The notes beneath the pieces are model-generated. The model did not search any database, was not told the origin of the DNA, and worked only from the letters and a program-made list of their open reading frames with translations. From the NCBI GenBank assembly GCA_029204225.1, contig CM055102.1, forward strand, positions 45,256,984 through 45,320,983: 64,000 nucleotides of DNA. Reading direction: 5' to 3'. The position numbers and the translations under genes were made by a program. This document shows positions 48,101-59,405 of this stretch, piece after piece (the first letter of the stretch is position 1; the number at the start of each line of letters is the position of its first letter). The DNA is from Diphasiastrum complanatum (taxonomy: Eukaryota; Streptophyta; Lycopodiopsida; Lycopodiales; Lycopodiaceae).

Positions 48101-51100
48101 TAAAAAAGGGCCCAAAGCCTGCCTATGCATAAAGTAAAGTAAATGTAAATGGACATGGCGAATGTAATGCCCTGGAGGATCAACTGGAACAGCATCTGGT
48201 GTAGTAACAACTGGAGCAACAGCTGATGTAGAGGAATCAACAAGTGCGGCAAGAGCACGAGCCTGATCCGCAAGTGACGGTGTATGATAAAAGACATCAA
48301 TAGGCTCCCATGTGGCCTCCTCAACAGGACGACCATCCCACTGGACTAGGAACTGAATCTGCCGGCGGCGTCGACTATGATGCAAACGCACCTGAAGGAT
48401 AGCAGCAGGTAATAAAGGAAAGAGATCCGGTGCAGTAGGAAACTCAGCATCACGAGGAGCATCATCCTCAATAGCAGCACGTAATAAACTGACATGGAAT
48501 ATATCACAGGCACGTGTGGAAGCAGGAAGCCGAAGACGATATGTAACTGGACTAAGAACCTCCAATATACAATAAGGCCCATAATAACGTGGTGCAAGCT
48601 TCTCAGTAGAAGTATGGCCCTGAATAAAATGATGACGTGCAAACCGTAGGCGTAGATATACCATATCACCAACATGAAACTCAACATGACGTCGATGACA
48701 ATCAACTAAAGCCTGATAACGCTGCTGGACCTGCTGCAAATGGGAACTGGCCTGGAGAATAAGCTCGCGAGCACCTGATAGAAATGAAGACAGTGTCACA
48801 GGTGTATCCTCGGGAGGAAGAGGAATACCAGGTAAAAGAGGTGCATAACCATGAGATAATAAAAATGGTGCAACGCCGGTGCTGGTACTAACAGAGCTGT
48901 TATAGCTATACTCTGCCAAACATAAGTGTTGATCCCAATCCTTCCCTGAAGGAGTAACAAAATGGCGCAAATAATCCTCAAGGATCCTGTTAAGGACCTC
49001 AGACTGCCCATCAGAAGTAGAATGATAAGCAGACCCCATAAAAAGCTGTACATCCAATATATGCATAAGCTCTGTCCAGAACAATGATGTAAACTTACTA
49101 TCCCGATCAGAAAGGATAGTACGAGGAAACCCATGTAGGCGAAATATCTCTGAAAGGAACAAGCGTGCACACTGCTCTACTGTGATAGTACTGCGGACGG
49201 GTATGAAATGTGCCTGTTTCGAGAACCTGTCAACTACCACCATACATGAATCGTGACCACGACGGGTGCGGGGAAGGCCAATGATGAAGTCCATAGAAAT
49301 ATCAGTCCACTGGCGGTGAGGAATAGGCCAACTCTGAAGCAAACCAGCGGACTTAGCACGGGAGTACTTATTACGTAAGCAGAAAGGACAGGTACGAATA
49401 AGTACAACAAGCTCTTTCCTAAGGGATGGCCAATAGAAATGATCCTTAAGACAAGCATAAGACTTCTGAAAACCAAAATGACCCCCAACTGGGGACGAAT
49501 GAGCATTCGACAACAACTGAGAACGGATACCCAAAGAACTAGGAATACAAAGAGAACCATAATGATAAAGACGGTGGTCAACAATGGAATAAGCCTGATG
49601 AGGTGAAGACGACATAGGTGGAGCAGAACTATAAACATCACGACAATCAGAACATGTAAGATAAGCAGATGGAAGATCATCAAACCAGGAAGGGATCGTG
49701 GCAACAAGGGTATTCAATAAAGCAGGAAGTCTAGACAATGCGTCAGCAGCAGTGTTAGCACGACCAGGACGATACAAAATAGAAAAATCAAAAGATTGTA
49801 AAAACTGCAACCAACGAAACTGACGATCACTAAGATCACGCTGGGAGAAGAGATAACGTAAGGACTGATGATCAGTAACGATATCAAAAGGAATACGGTA
49901 CAGGTAATGGCGCCACTTCTTAAGAGCATAGATAATGGCAAGAAGCTCTTTCTCATGGACAGAATAACGTTGCTCATAAGAGCGTAAACGACGCGACTCA
50001 TAAGCAATAATACACTGAGACTGACGAAGCAAGGCACCTAAACCAACATTACTAGCATCGGTCTCAACAATAAATTTCTGATCAAACTGTGGTAAACACA
50101 GGACAGAGGCCTCCACAACAGCACGACGAAGAGTGCCAAAGGCGAACTGACAATCAGAAGTCCAAACAAAAGCACTAGACTTCTTCAAAAGGGCATGAAG
50201 AGGGGCAGCCACAGTGGCAAAGTGAGGAACAGGACGACGAAGGTCAGTAGCGAGACCAAGAAACATACGAACATGGTGGACATTTGTGGGAACAGGCCAA
50301 TCAGCGATTGCCCGAACCTTATGAGGGTCCAAACGAATACGACCATCACAAATGAGAAATCCTAAAAACTCAATCTCAACAATAGCAAAGGAACACTTAG
50401 AAAGTTTAGCAAACAACTGGTGATGAACAAGCAATTGAAAAACAGATGAAAGATGTAACACATGCTCATCAAGAGTCTTACTAAAAACAAGAATATCATC
50501 AAAATAAACTAAAACACAACGACCAAGGAGAGGACGCATGATGTTATTCATCACATTCTGGAACGTAGGTGGACCATTAGTAACACCAAAAGGAAGAACA
50601 TGAAACTCATACAAACCAAGATGGGTATGAAACGCAGTCTTGTGTTCGTCCGAAGGATGCATCCTAATCTGCTGATAGCCGGAACGTAAGTCTGTCTTAG
50701 AGATAAGATGAGAGGTGCCTAACTGGTCAAAGAGATCATCCATGTGAGGAATAGGATACTGGTTACGGATAGTCAACTTATTGAGGGCACGATAATTAAT
50801 GCAGAGGCGTTTGGAACCATCTTTCTTACTGACAAGGAGAACAGGGGCACCAAAAGGACTGTGACTAGGAACAATAAGGCCCTGATCTAGTAAAGTAGTA
50901 ATCTGAAGCTCAATCTCATCACGCTCAGACTTAGACATACGGTAAGGAGGCCGGGAGGGAGGAGCAGAACCAGGACGCAAATCAATAAGGTGGTTCACAT
51001 CACATAATGGTGGTAGCGTCGTAGGTTCTGAAAAGACAAATGCATACTGATGTAATAAGTCAGAGATCACCTGAGGAACAGCTGCTGGAGGAGAGGTAGT

Positions 51101-51776
51101 CACTGAAGAATCTGCTGCAGCACGCTGAACACATAATAAAGCTGCACAATGAGCCTTAGGTAGGCTGCGGATAAACTGCTTCCCGCTGATCAGCTGGAAA
51201 TCTGCCTGAGAATCAATACCAGCAAGTGAGTGGGTCACTGCATCATGAACAAATGTCAATGTCTGCTGAGCCAGGTCCAAAGTAACCGCTCCCAGTGAAG
51301 CAAACCAATCAGCACCAAGGATAAGGTCATAGCGCTCCAAAGGAATGATATAAAGATCTGCCTGTCCAGAAAAATCACCAATGCGGTAGGATAATCCCTG
51401 AAACATCTGAGAACTAGGAAATGAGTGAGAACTGGCAACCTCGACTGTGAGAGGCTGTGGAGCAGGAATAGGTGAAGCGCGTATCCGGCTGAGAACATAA
51501 CTGCTGATAAAGGAATGAGTGCTGCCGGTATCAACTAAAGCAATATACTCACGACCAGTAATGCGCACACGTAGCCGAATGGAGCGAGGACCGGGGCACC
51601 CTGTCCAGGTAGCATAAGCAAGCTGAGCATGGCAAGTAGCAGGAAGTAAATCAGTAGAAGGCTCAGGAGATAGATCAGGCTCATCAGATATATGAATGTA
51701 GATATCGGACTCATCTGGGGTAGTGCCCTCATGGTAGAAAACAGCAGTAGAAGTAGGCAGGGGCTGGCGGCAATCA
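48089..51776 (-). CDS. Gypsy Pol: protease, RT, RNase H, integrase, chromodomain
   Basis: The frame is open from about 51776, just after the zinc-knuckle break, to the TGA at 48089. Order: protease ALVDTGSTHSFIS near 51535; RT with KDGSKRLCINYRALNK, LRSGYQQIRM and catalytic YFDDILVFS near 50500; RNase H with ETDASNVGLGALL and TDHQSLRYL near 49870; integrase zinc finger HSSPVGGHFG.. CPFC near 49390; core DFIIGLPRTRRGHDS, LSDRDSKFT, and GQSEVLNRILEDY; C-terminal HVSLLRAAIEDD; chromodomain FLVQWDGRPVEEATWEP near 48330. The chromodomain usually steers integration to marked chromatin. There is no proper ATG at the frame start, as expected for a product once fused to Gag. The last 20 or so codons look like run-on. 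Confidence 0.95.
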
Positions 51777-52800
51777 TGGCAATGTGGTCAGGACTCTTAC
51801 AACGAAAGCAAAGACGCTTCTGCTGAATGTCAGCGAACTCTGCAGACGTGTAACGTCGGACAAAAGCAGGACGAGGAGGCGGAGGGCGAGGAGCGGGAGA
51901 AGTAAGAGAAGAGGTCGGGACGACAGTGGAGGGGGCAGATGGGGCCGGAGATGGTAGAGGTGAAAGAGATGGACGGGGTTGGGAAAAGCGAAAGGGAGCA
52001 GGATCAAGGTACTTATGCTGTAAAGTACTAGCAAGGGACATGGCCTCAACAAGTGTGGGTGGACGGAAAGAAGAGACATCGTATCGTAGAGCACCACGAA
52101 GTCCAGCAATGTAGCGAGAAATAAGCTCGGTGGGCTGAAGATCTGTAAAGAGGTAGGAAAGGTCCATAAACTGATCTATATAGGAAGAAAGATCACAAGT
52201 CTGAGTAAGACTACGGAATATATCACGCTGGCGGCTCAGCCACTGAGGATCAATCATAGCATGACGAAGATCACGACGAAAGGTAGGCCATAACTGGAGA
52301 CCGTCCCGATCAGGGTCAAGTCGGTAGACCCGCCACCAAGTGGCAGCACGTCCATCTAAATGTAAGGCGGCTAACTGGATCTTCTGAGGATCAGTCTTAG
52401 GGTAAATCTGAAAATAAGTATCAAGCTTTGCAAACCAATTCTTTAACAAGTTCCCGTCAGAGGAACCAGAATAGGTGGCAAGCTGTACCCGATCACGAAA
52501 ATCTAGAGCAAAATGTGGCTCAGGAGCTAGATGTCGTGGAAAATGTGACTCAGGAGCTGTAGGACGTGGAAAACCGGGTGGTGGGTTAGGTGGAAAATGA
52601 GGCCCACCACCAAAGGAAGTAGACGAGGATGGAAGTCCAAATGGAGACCCAAATGATGAATGAACAGGGGCTTTGCCAGGTCCATGTGGCTGTAAGGAAT
52701 CAATCTGTGACTTCATAGTGGCAAAGCCGGTCTGTAGAGTGGTAAAACCGGTCATCATTTGGTCGAAACGACTACTAAGGAGAGTAAGAGAGTCACGCAT
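51535..52800 (-). CDS. Gypsy Gag, C-terminus shifted
   Basis: The first in-frame ATG is at 52800 (MRDSLTLLSSRF). The open frame itself runs back through the PBS into the LTR, so anything upstream is not Gag. Visible parts: a Pro/Gly-rich linker (FPPNPPPGFPRP), capsid LATYSGSSDGNLLKNWFAKL and RAATWWRVYRL, DPQWLSRQRDIF, YIAGLRGAL, LVEAMSLAS, a Pro/Ser-rich stretch, and the zinc knuckle CFRCKSPDHIA near 51780-51815. After that the frame is out of register: the last Cys of CxxCxxxxHxxxxC and all that follows read correctly only in the pol frame. The missing base is at about 51774-51778. The tail to 51535 is nonsense. Confidence 0.9.
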   Translation of the reverse strand: MRDSLTLLSSRFDQMMTGFTTLQTGFATMKSQIDSLQPHGPGKAPVHSSFGSPFGLPSSSTSFGGGPHFPPNPPPGFPRPTAPESHFPRHLAPEPHFALDFRDRVQLATYSGSSDGNLLKNWFAKLDTYFQIYPKTDPQKIQLAALHLDGRAATWWRVYRLDPDRDGLQLWPTFRRDLRHAMIDPQWLSRQRDIFRSLTQTCDLSSYIDQFMDLSYLFTDLQPTELISRYIAGLRGALRYDVSSFRPPTLVEAMSLASTLQHKYLDPAPFRFSQPRPSLSPLPSPAPSAPSTVVPTSSLTSPAPRPPPPRPAFVRRYTSAEFADIQQKRLCFRCKSPDHIAMIAASPCLLLLLFSTMRALPQMSPISTFIYLMSLIYLLSLLLIYFLLLAMLSLLMLPGQGAPVLAPFGYVCALLVVSILL

Positions 52801-52989
52801 ATCAGCAAACTGTTCATCTAGAAATGGGCAGCAAGTGGGCGCCTGTCCTCCTCCGATCTGTCGTGAAAATCTGCAAGACAAGTGTGGAGAAATGCTGAAG
52901 ATCCGGCTGAAAAATGGTGAAGATCCAAGCTGAAGATGGGCGCCCTCCTGTGAGAGAAAAATCTGCTCAATGGAGATGCTCAGGAAAGT

Positions 52990-53001
52990 GCTCTGATACC
53001 A
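52990..53001 (-). promoter_or_regulatory. Primer-binding site of the gypsy element
   Basis: The minus strand reads TGGTATCAGAGC directly after the 5' LTR end (..TTCATAACT). Confidence 0.95.
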
Positions 53002-53295
53002 AGTTATGAACGTAGCCACGGCTGATCTAGATTTAGTCTATGAAAGCATCACATAAGCAAGACTTAACCCTAGAAAGCAGGAGAGAGAAAGCTTAAAGAG
53101 ACTAAAGAAGGAGATCATATCATAAGCCAAGTAACAAATGACACAGAATCCCTACTTATAGCCAAGAGGAAGCCCTAAAAGGAAGCTTCCAGTGGCTAGG
53201 GCCAAACTGAGAGGGAAAATAGTGCGCCCTCCAAGAAGGCCCCCACTCTCAGTAATATGACCAAATAACCAATATAGTGAATCATAGGGCCAAGG
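53002..53295 (-). repeat. 5' LTR of the gypsy element (about 294 bp)
   Basis: Near-identical to 47735-48020. It stops after one GGGCCAAGGC unit, where LINE-like sequence begins. Both LTRs end ..ACT rather than ..ACA on the minus strand, so this is a property of the family. Confidence 0.85.
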
Positions 53296-53392
53296 CTGAC
53301 TGTCCCATAAAAGCTCCTCACGCTGCATGAATGCCCGAGATGTGTTGAAGACCATAACTTTGGTCTTTGCGATGTTCACTGACAATCCTCAG
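53296..53392 (-). pseudogene. LINE reverse-transcriptase fragment
   Basis: The minus strand reads GLSVNIAKTKVMVFNTSRAF. The L.VN..KTKVM.F block is characteristic of the end of the RT domain in plant LINE elements. Only about 95 bp are left, cut on the left by the gypsy LTR; a stop (TGA) lies just upstream. Confidence 0.7.
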
Positions 53393-54298
53393 CGTGAGCA
53401 GAAAGAGCATAATACGTAGAAAGAAAGAAAGCTTTATTAATGTCTTTTCCATGCCAAAAGGCATATAAGACTAATGAAGTCAGAAGTACATGTCAAGTAT
53501 GTGGTAACCATGGGAGTGTATAAAACGTCAAAAACTGCAATAAAGAAAACATCTAGGACAAACTAAAATAGACACGTATGTGAGAGTCTGTGTGCATAAT
53601 AATCATATGTATCTATGTCAAGATGTCAAGACTGTGTTGTTGCTGCTACTGCTATGTTGATGCTGTAAAAGATGTAATGCGAGCAACAACATGAGAAAGC
53701 ACTGGAGCCTGTCGACGTCGTCTGTGAGCATGAGCATGTGTAGTAGTAATCATCTTCCATCTTCATCATCTTTCATTGTCTCCTTCATCTGAATACTAGT
53801 CAGGTCGCATTTGGATCTGATCTGATCTTTTACATGTTTCTCCCTCTCCTCTCATCAGATTTCGATGAGGACAGTTGCATACTGATCCTTGGAGGAGGGC
53901 GCTACCATTCCTATGCTTTCTAGCTTCAATCAAATTGTTTCCATGACCAGAACAGCCATCATTCAGATCTGATTGAGCGCTAAATCTGATTTGTTTGTTC
54001 CTTCATTTCTCCACAGTGGATAGTCAGAATTGAATCAAATCAATTACACAAGATTTCTATTGCATAGGCTCTATCATTCCTTATGAATAGAAGCAATCAG
54101 AAGTCAATCTGTTTTTTCCATTTGCATGTGCAAGTACTAGTCCATGCATGTTGTATGCATGCCTCTAGAATTCTTCAGATTGCTTGCATGTCACTGCATT
54201 TGCTTGCATGTTGATTACATGTCACTGTATTTGCTTGCATGTTGATTGCATGTTGCTGATTTTGATCTATTTTGAGTTGTAGAAGACCATCGAGGATT
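53393..54298. other. Probable left part of a split copia LTR, with a minisatellite
   Basis: No open frame of note. At 54181-54250 a short array based on TTGCTTGCATGT(TGATTGCATGT) repeats about four times. The sequence up to CCTAG (54299-54303) must once have joined 61741, where a copia 5' LTR end, PBS and gag follow, so it probably contains that LTR's beginning. The LTR start was not located. Confidence 0.4.
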
Positions 54299-54303
54299 CC
54301 TAG
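54299..54303. repeat. Target-site duplication CCTAG (left)
   Basis: CCTAG precedes TGTAAGAAAC at 54304 and follows ..GACATAACA at 61736-61740. Confidence 0.9.
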
Positions 54304-54791
54304 TGTAAGAAACACCAAGTGAAGATCTACAGGATTCCAATCACATGCAAACCAAAAGGACACCTGTGGAGCATGAACTACCCAATCAATATGGAGAGGC
54401 TAGTCAATACCCTAACCAATCCACCCGCAAGCCACAGTGAAGAACACAAGAGAGGAGAGGAAACACTAGCTCAAGAATCACAATTCACAATAGGAGGATG
54501 GGCGAGTTTCCACTAGACTTATTCTTCTCAAGAGAGAGAGAATATTCCCTTTAGGATCCCCATGCAACCTGAATTGAGCTATTGATCTCCTATTCTTGCA
54601 TTAAAGCAGTCTTCACCATGCATGTGCTCCTATGTCCAGTTATAGGTCTGGGCCCTCATATAATTATTAATTATTTAATACGACCACGTCCGGAATGACG
54701 TAGCATAACTAATAACCACATACAACTGGAGTGACCGGCTATCCACGTCAGGAATAATTCCGATTCCCTTGTACAGGACACGGACATAACA
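54304..54791 (-). repeat. 3' LTR of the gypsy unit
   Basis: It is followed, in plus orientation, by TTCTTCCCCCCTTAAACC, the complement of a polypurine tract (TTAAGGGGGGAAGAA). It matches 61248-61735 over its whole length with few differences. Confidence 0.93.
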
Positions 54792-54819
54792 TTCTTCCCC
54801 CCTTAAACCATTTCTATCT

Positions 54820-56028
54820 CTAGAAATGAAAACTAGGGAAATTCTTCTTTATGCTTCCGACCCTTTCCCATGAATCATCATCCTCAGTCCGTCCCTTCCA
54901 CCTGATCAAGCACTCAGAGATAGAACGATTTCTCAATTGTTTATCTCTGGTTCTGAGTACCTTTTCAGGTTCCAAAGGAACACTAAGCGATGAGTCCTCC
55001 AAATGGGTAAGAGCTTCCTCTGAACCAACTACTTCACCTTCATGCAAACTTAATTTCAATCGGCTTACATGAAACACTGGGTGAGCTGTAGTCTTGTTCT
55101 GAAGATCTAGTTCATAAGCTAAAGAACCAATTTTCTTTATAATCCGAAATGGTCCACAATATCTCATAGACAATTTATAATGCTTCCCTGTACTCATAGT
55201 CTTAGAATCCTTAGGTATTCTAAGATATACCCAGTCATCAACTTTAAAATCTCTGGGAGACCTCTTAAGATCGGCATAGTGCTTAGCTCTATCCTGAGCA
55301 CTCCGGATACAATCACGGGCCACTTGCAACATTTCACGCATATCATGCAAGAAATCTGCAACTTTCTGGATCTTAACATACTTTGTCTCCACATTTATCG
55401 GAGATCTAGGTTGAAAACCGTACATCAGCATAAACGGACTATAACCAGTAGCAGAATGTTTTCTACTGTTATAAGCAAACTCAATCAAAGGAATGTAATC
55501 TTCCCACTGAGATTGCCTGTGAGACACATAAGTTCTCAACATGTCCTCCATAGTCTGATTAGTTCTCTCAGTCTGGCCATCTGATTCAGGATGATCAGAA
55601 GAACTAAAATTAAGCGAGGTTTCAAGCTTATGGAATACAGCTGACCAAAAGTGACCTGTAAACTTAGGATCTCTATCACTAACTATATCACTTGGCAGTC
55701 CATAAAGCCTAAATAATCTTTCTACAAAGATCTGGGCTAAATCCGAAGCCTTAGCAGTTGACTTGACTGGTATAAAAGTAGCTAACTTTGTCAACCTGTC
55801 CACCACAACCCAAATAGAATCATTTTGGCGTTGGGTCCTTGGAAGTCCAACCACAAAATCCATAGATATACTTTCCCATCGTTTCTGAGGGATATCTAGG
55901 GGATGTAGCAACCCTCCAGTCTTTAAGCATTCAGCTTTGGTTAACTGGCAAGGTCTACACTTAACCACATAAGACTCGACAAATGGCTTGAGTTTCGGCC
56001 AATGAAACTCTCTTCTGACCAAGTCCAA
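54820..56028 (-). pseudogene. Gypsy integrase and chromodomain (part of a broken pol)
   Basis: 402 codons are open: CRPCQLTKAECLKTGG (end of the zinc finger), SMDFVVGLPRTQRQND, VSDRDPKFTGHFW and DGQTERTNQTMEDML (catalytic D, D, E), YNSRKHSATGYSPFMLMYG, then the C-terminal domain HPVFHVSRLKLSLHEGE and a chromodomain-like CLIRWKGRTEDDDSWERV. The zinc-finger start is in another frame (shift near 56040-56075). The C-terminus ends just before the polypurine tract. Confidence 0.9.
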
Positions 56029-56074
56029 AGTCCTGTGTATACCCGGATGACCTACACAGGGAACATCATGACAC

Positions 56075-58367
56075 TCATAACATCTTGTTCTTTAATTCAT
56101 CATCTGCTTGTACACAAATTTTCCCATTCCGAAATAGTAACCCACCTCGTATAGAAAACTGTTCCGCTATCTTCTTATCTTTCCTAGGAACCTGAGACCC
56201 CTGTGAGTAAATCTCTATTCCATTCTCATTTTTTCCTGTCTCCACCGTCTTCCAGATGGGACCAAAATGAGAATCTGATTCACACATCCTCTCAGTGAAA
56301 GATATAGATCAGTCGAAATCTGGGTGAAAGAAAGTTCATTTAATTCACCAATCCGACTAAGTGCATCCGCAACTTGGTTAGAGCTGCCCTTGATATATCG
56401 GATCTCATGATCAAATTCCTGCATAAGCTCAGCCCAGCGAGCTTTACGACCCCTTAGATCGTTCTGATTACAAAAGTACTTCAGAGGTTGGTGATCCGTA
56501 TACACTATAAACTGACTACCATAAAGGTAATGCCTCCAGGTTTTAAGTGCATGTATCGCAGCAAATAACTCTTTCTCCTGAGTTGTATAACGCAACTGAG
56601 GCCCCGTGAGTTTCTTGCTTTCAAACGCTATCGGCCTATCCTCCTGTAGAAGAACTGCCCCTATCGCCGAATCACTTGCGTCAGTTCGCACGACGTAAGG
56701 TATATCAGGATTCGCGATCTGTAAAACAGGAGCTGAAGCAACCATTTGCTTGAGTTTCTCAAAGCATTGGTTCAATTCATCATTCCACTCAATAGGCTCG
56801 CTAGGTTGACCTCTCTTTTTCTTTTTATTAACTCTGCCTTTAGTCAAATTATTTAAGGGTGCTGCCACTTTAGCATAATCCTCAATTGACTTACGAAAGA
56901 AAACTGTAAAACCGAGAAAAGATTAACTTCTCTAACCGTCTTCGATATCGGCCAATCAAGCACTGTCTTGACCTTACTCTCGTCAATCTCCAACCCACTA
57001 CGGGTGATCTTATGACCGAGGTACAACAACTCATGCTTAAAGAACTCACATTTAGATTCCTTAGCGTAGAGTTTCTCTCGTCTGAGAATATCTAAGACAG
57101 TCTTAAGATGACTCGAATGCTCCTTAAGTGTTCTACTGTAGATGAGAATATCATCTAAGAATACCACCACAAACTTCCCTAGATATGGACGGAAAAGATC
57201 GTTCATCATCTGTTGGAACGTAGCTGGTGCATTCGTTAACCCAAAAGGAAGCACGAGAAATTCATAGTGACCGAATCTCGTCCGAAAACCAGTCTTCTGC
57301 ACGTCACCCGGATGAAAATCTATTGATATCCGGTTCTAAGATCTATCTCTGTGAAGTATTTAGCTCCACCTAATCGATCTACTAGATCATCCATACGAGG
57401 CAAAGGATATTTATTTTAATTAGTTACTTTATTCAACCCTTTGTAGTCCACACACATCCTAAAGCCTCCATCTTTCTTCGCTTTCAGAAGAACAGGAGCG
57501 CCCCAAGGCGACTTACTTGGCTGAATATGACCCATCTTCAGGTAATATTCAATCTGCTTAGTAATCTCTACCTCTTCTTTTTGAGAAAACCTATAAGGTT
57601 GTCTAGAGATAGGGTGACTACCTGGAATTAACTCAATCTTATGGTCTACGGATCTGGACGGCGGTAATCCATGAAGTAATTCTTCTGGAAATACATCTTT
57701 GAATTTAGACAGTAACTTATTCTTCTCAATTTGCTCCTGATCTAAGTCTACCGAGTTAAGAATTTTTGACAATTCACAACTACGATACATTTCAGATAAA
57801 TCCAAAATTGGCTTAGCAAATAAAAAATAAGCTTCATACTGTGAATCAAAAATCTCCATTACATTAGCAAATGAACTCATCCCAGATGGATGTACAAAAT
57901 TGTCTCCAAACAATGTAACTATTTCTTTACCCTCCTGAAAAGAGAGAACATGCTTCTCAATTTTTTTTTTTAATTTGATGCTTATTAAATAACCACTCGT
58001 AACCTAGAATAATATCCATACGTGCTAAATCTAAAACATGGAAATCAATTAACTCTCTATAGTCCTGGATCCAAACAGGGAGTCTTGGAACTTTCACATC
58101 CCATGTCTCCAACTCCGCTCCTGACGCTAGATATACTCGATATCTATGGTTACTGGCTTCAGTTTTGAGTCCGAGTCTCTGCACAAGACCAAAGTTAATG
58201 AAATTATGAGTAGATCCACTGTCCACTAAAATACTAACTTCATGTCCATTAACAGTGCCTTTCAAACGAAATAAATCATTTGGCAAGAATGAAGTAGTAC
58301 TGAAAGAACAATCACACTCACAATTAATTTTATTCCAGCTTAAGATTCTCTTTACCTGGCACCTCAA
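56075..58367 (-). pseudogene. Gypsy protease, RT and RNase H (broken pol)
   Basis: Protease: ILVDSGSTHNFINFG near 58205. [41 protein letters not shown] and [12 protein letters not shown], then a stop at 57416-57418, a second break near 57320 after DLRTGYQ, LPFGLTNAPATFQQMMNDLF, and catalytic FLDDILIYS near 57150. A shift near 56920 follows KTVREV. RNase H: RTDASDSAIGAVLLQED, ETKELFA-type YTTQEKELFAAIHALKTW, and YTDHQPLKYF near 56490. The 56920 shift is not shared by the inverted copy, so the two copies have mutated separately. Confidence 0.9.
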
Positions 58368-58406
58368 TCACTTGAGCTGCGCCTTTCTTTCGTTCTGGGC
58401 AGAATT

Positions 58407-59276
58407 TCATAACGTGTCCAGGCTGACCACAATGGAAACAAACATTGGTCCTTCTAACCTTTTTCCGGGACAGCTTTTTCTTTTGTCTAAATTCCGATGC
58501 AGCTTGATCCAGTTCGTCGAAATATTTTTATTCTTATTTCCACGAACTCTTTTCTTCTCTTTTTTCTGGCTGGGTCCGGATGATCCAGATGGATTAGCCT
58601 GTAACTCCTTCCTAAATGCCACCACCGTGGAGTCGTACGCTTTCACGACATGAACTACATCATCAAAGGTTTGAAGCACGTTACGCTTACACTCATTCTG
58701 ATAATCTACAGTCAGACCTAGGATAAACTGCCACAGTGCCAGTATTGCATCGAATGAGGGGACTTTATTCCACAAATTCATAAAATCTTGTAGGTACGAG
58801 TCGAAACTCCGAGTACCCATTTTGCAATTCACAAATCTTTGGTAAAAATCTGAGTCGTCCACAAACACAAACGACTTTTTGAACACCTCCATAAACTCGT
58901 CCCAGGTGGTAGGTTTAGGTTGTAAATCACGCCACCACGACAAAGCTTTACCACGGAAGAACAGAATAACACTCTCTATCTTTTTCTCCTCAGGAATTCC
59001 GTGTAAATTAAAATAACCGGTCCACTTGGTAAACCAGTCATCCACAATTTCAGGCTTCTTCTCTTTTTTCTCCCCCGAAAATGGTTCAGGCTGAAAGCCC
59101 AAATTCGGAGCAGACAAAGCTCTCACTTGATTTAACAGTACTTCCATTTGTTGATCACGTAAAGTGTTCCTATTGTTTATCTCATTAAGCACTTGGCTTA
59201 ATGACTGACAAATTTGCAGATAGGTACGCATTGGCACCTGACCATCGAGAGCTGCATTTGCATTATCGTCTGCCAT
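58407..59276 (-). pseudogene. Gypsy Gag (broken)
   Basis: From ATG at 59276: MADDNANAALDGQVPMRTYL, a coiled Gag N-terminus, then FRGKALSWWRDLQPKPTTWD (capsid), FVNCKMGTRSFDSYLQDFMN, and a Lys-rich stretch (KKEKKRVRGNKNKN). A shift near 58530 puts the zinc knuckle (FHCGQPGH-like, about 58405-58445) into another frame. Gag should be one frame with the protease that follows. Confidence 0.88.
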
Positions 59277-59370
59277 ATTGATTTCCTGACATACAAAATT
59301 TGCTTAAATTAGTCGAGATCCAATCATCAACCAATAAGTGAAACGTTCAAAACCTTCATAACTGGCTGAT

Positions 59371-59405
59371 AACAATTGTAGGTTTTTTCAAAACCTACAA
59401 TTGTT
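59371..59405. other. Perfect hairpin at the inversion junction
   Basis: Arms AACAATTGTAGGTTTT (59371-59386) and AAAACCTACAATTGTT (59390-59405) with loop TTC. The left arm belongs to the gag leader. The right arm joins directly to the inverted RT segment (TTCTCGTGCTTCC..). Confidence 0.95.

Larger units (their letters stand above)
47735..53295 (-). mobile_element. Near-intact chromodomain Ty3/gypsy element
   Basis: Minus-strand order: 5' LTR (53295 to 53002), PBS (53001-52990), gag, pol, 3' LTR (about 48090 to 47735). The LTR copies are almost identical over about 290 bp, so the insertion is young. The 5' LTR lacks the tandem units present at the outer edge of the 3' copy. Gag and Pol are parted by one missing base, otherwise the whole polyprotein is open. 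Its right end abuts a LINE fragment. No target duplication was identified because the outer LTR limit is unclear. Confidence 0.93.

Noticed and set aside
48346-50037. Leu-rich minus-strand ORFs within the gypsy pol region
   Set aside because: Other-frame shadows of the intact Pol frame.
51535-51568. Programmed frameshift between gypsy Gag and Pol
   Set aside because: The true frame change is near 51776 inside the zinc knuckle, and the pol frame is already open there; the 34-bp ORF overlap is an accident of the deletion.
52801-53019. Upstream extension of the gypsy Gag frame
   Set aside because: It reads through the PBS and LTR end; the first in-frame ATG is at 52800.
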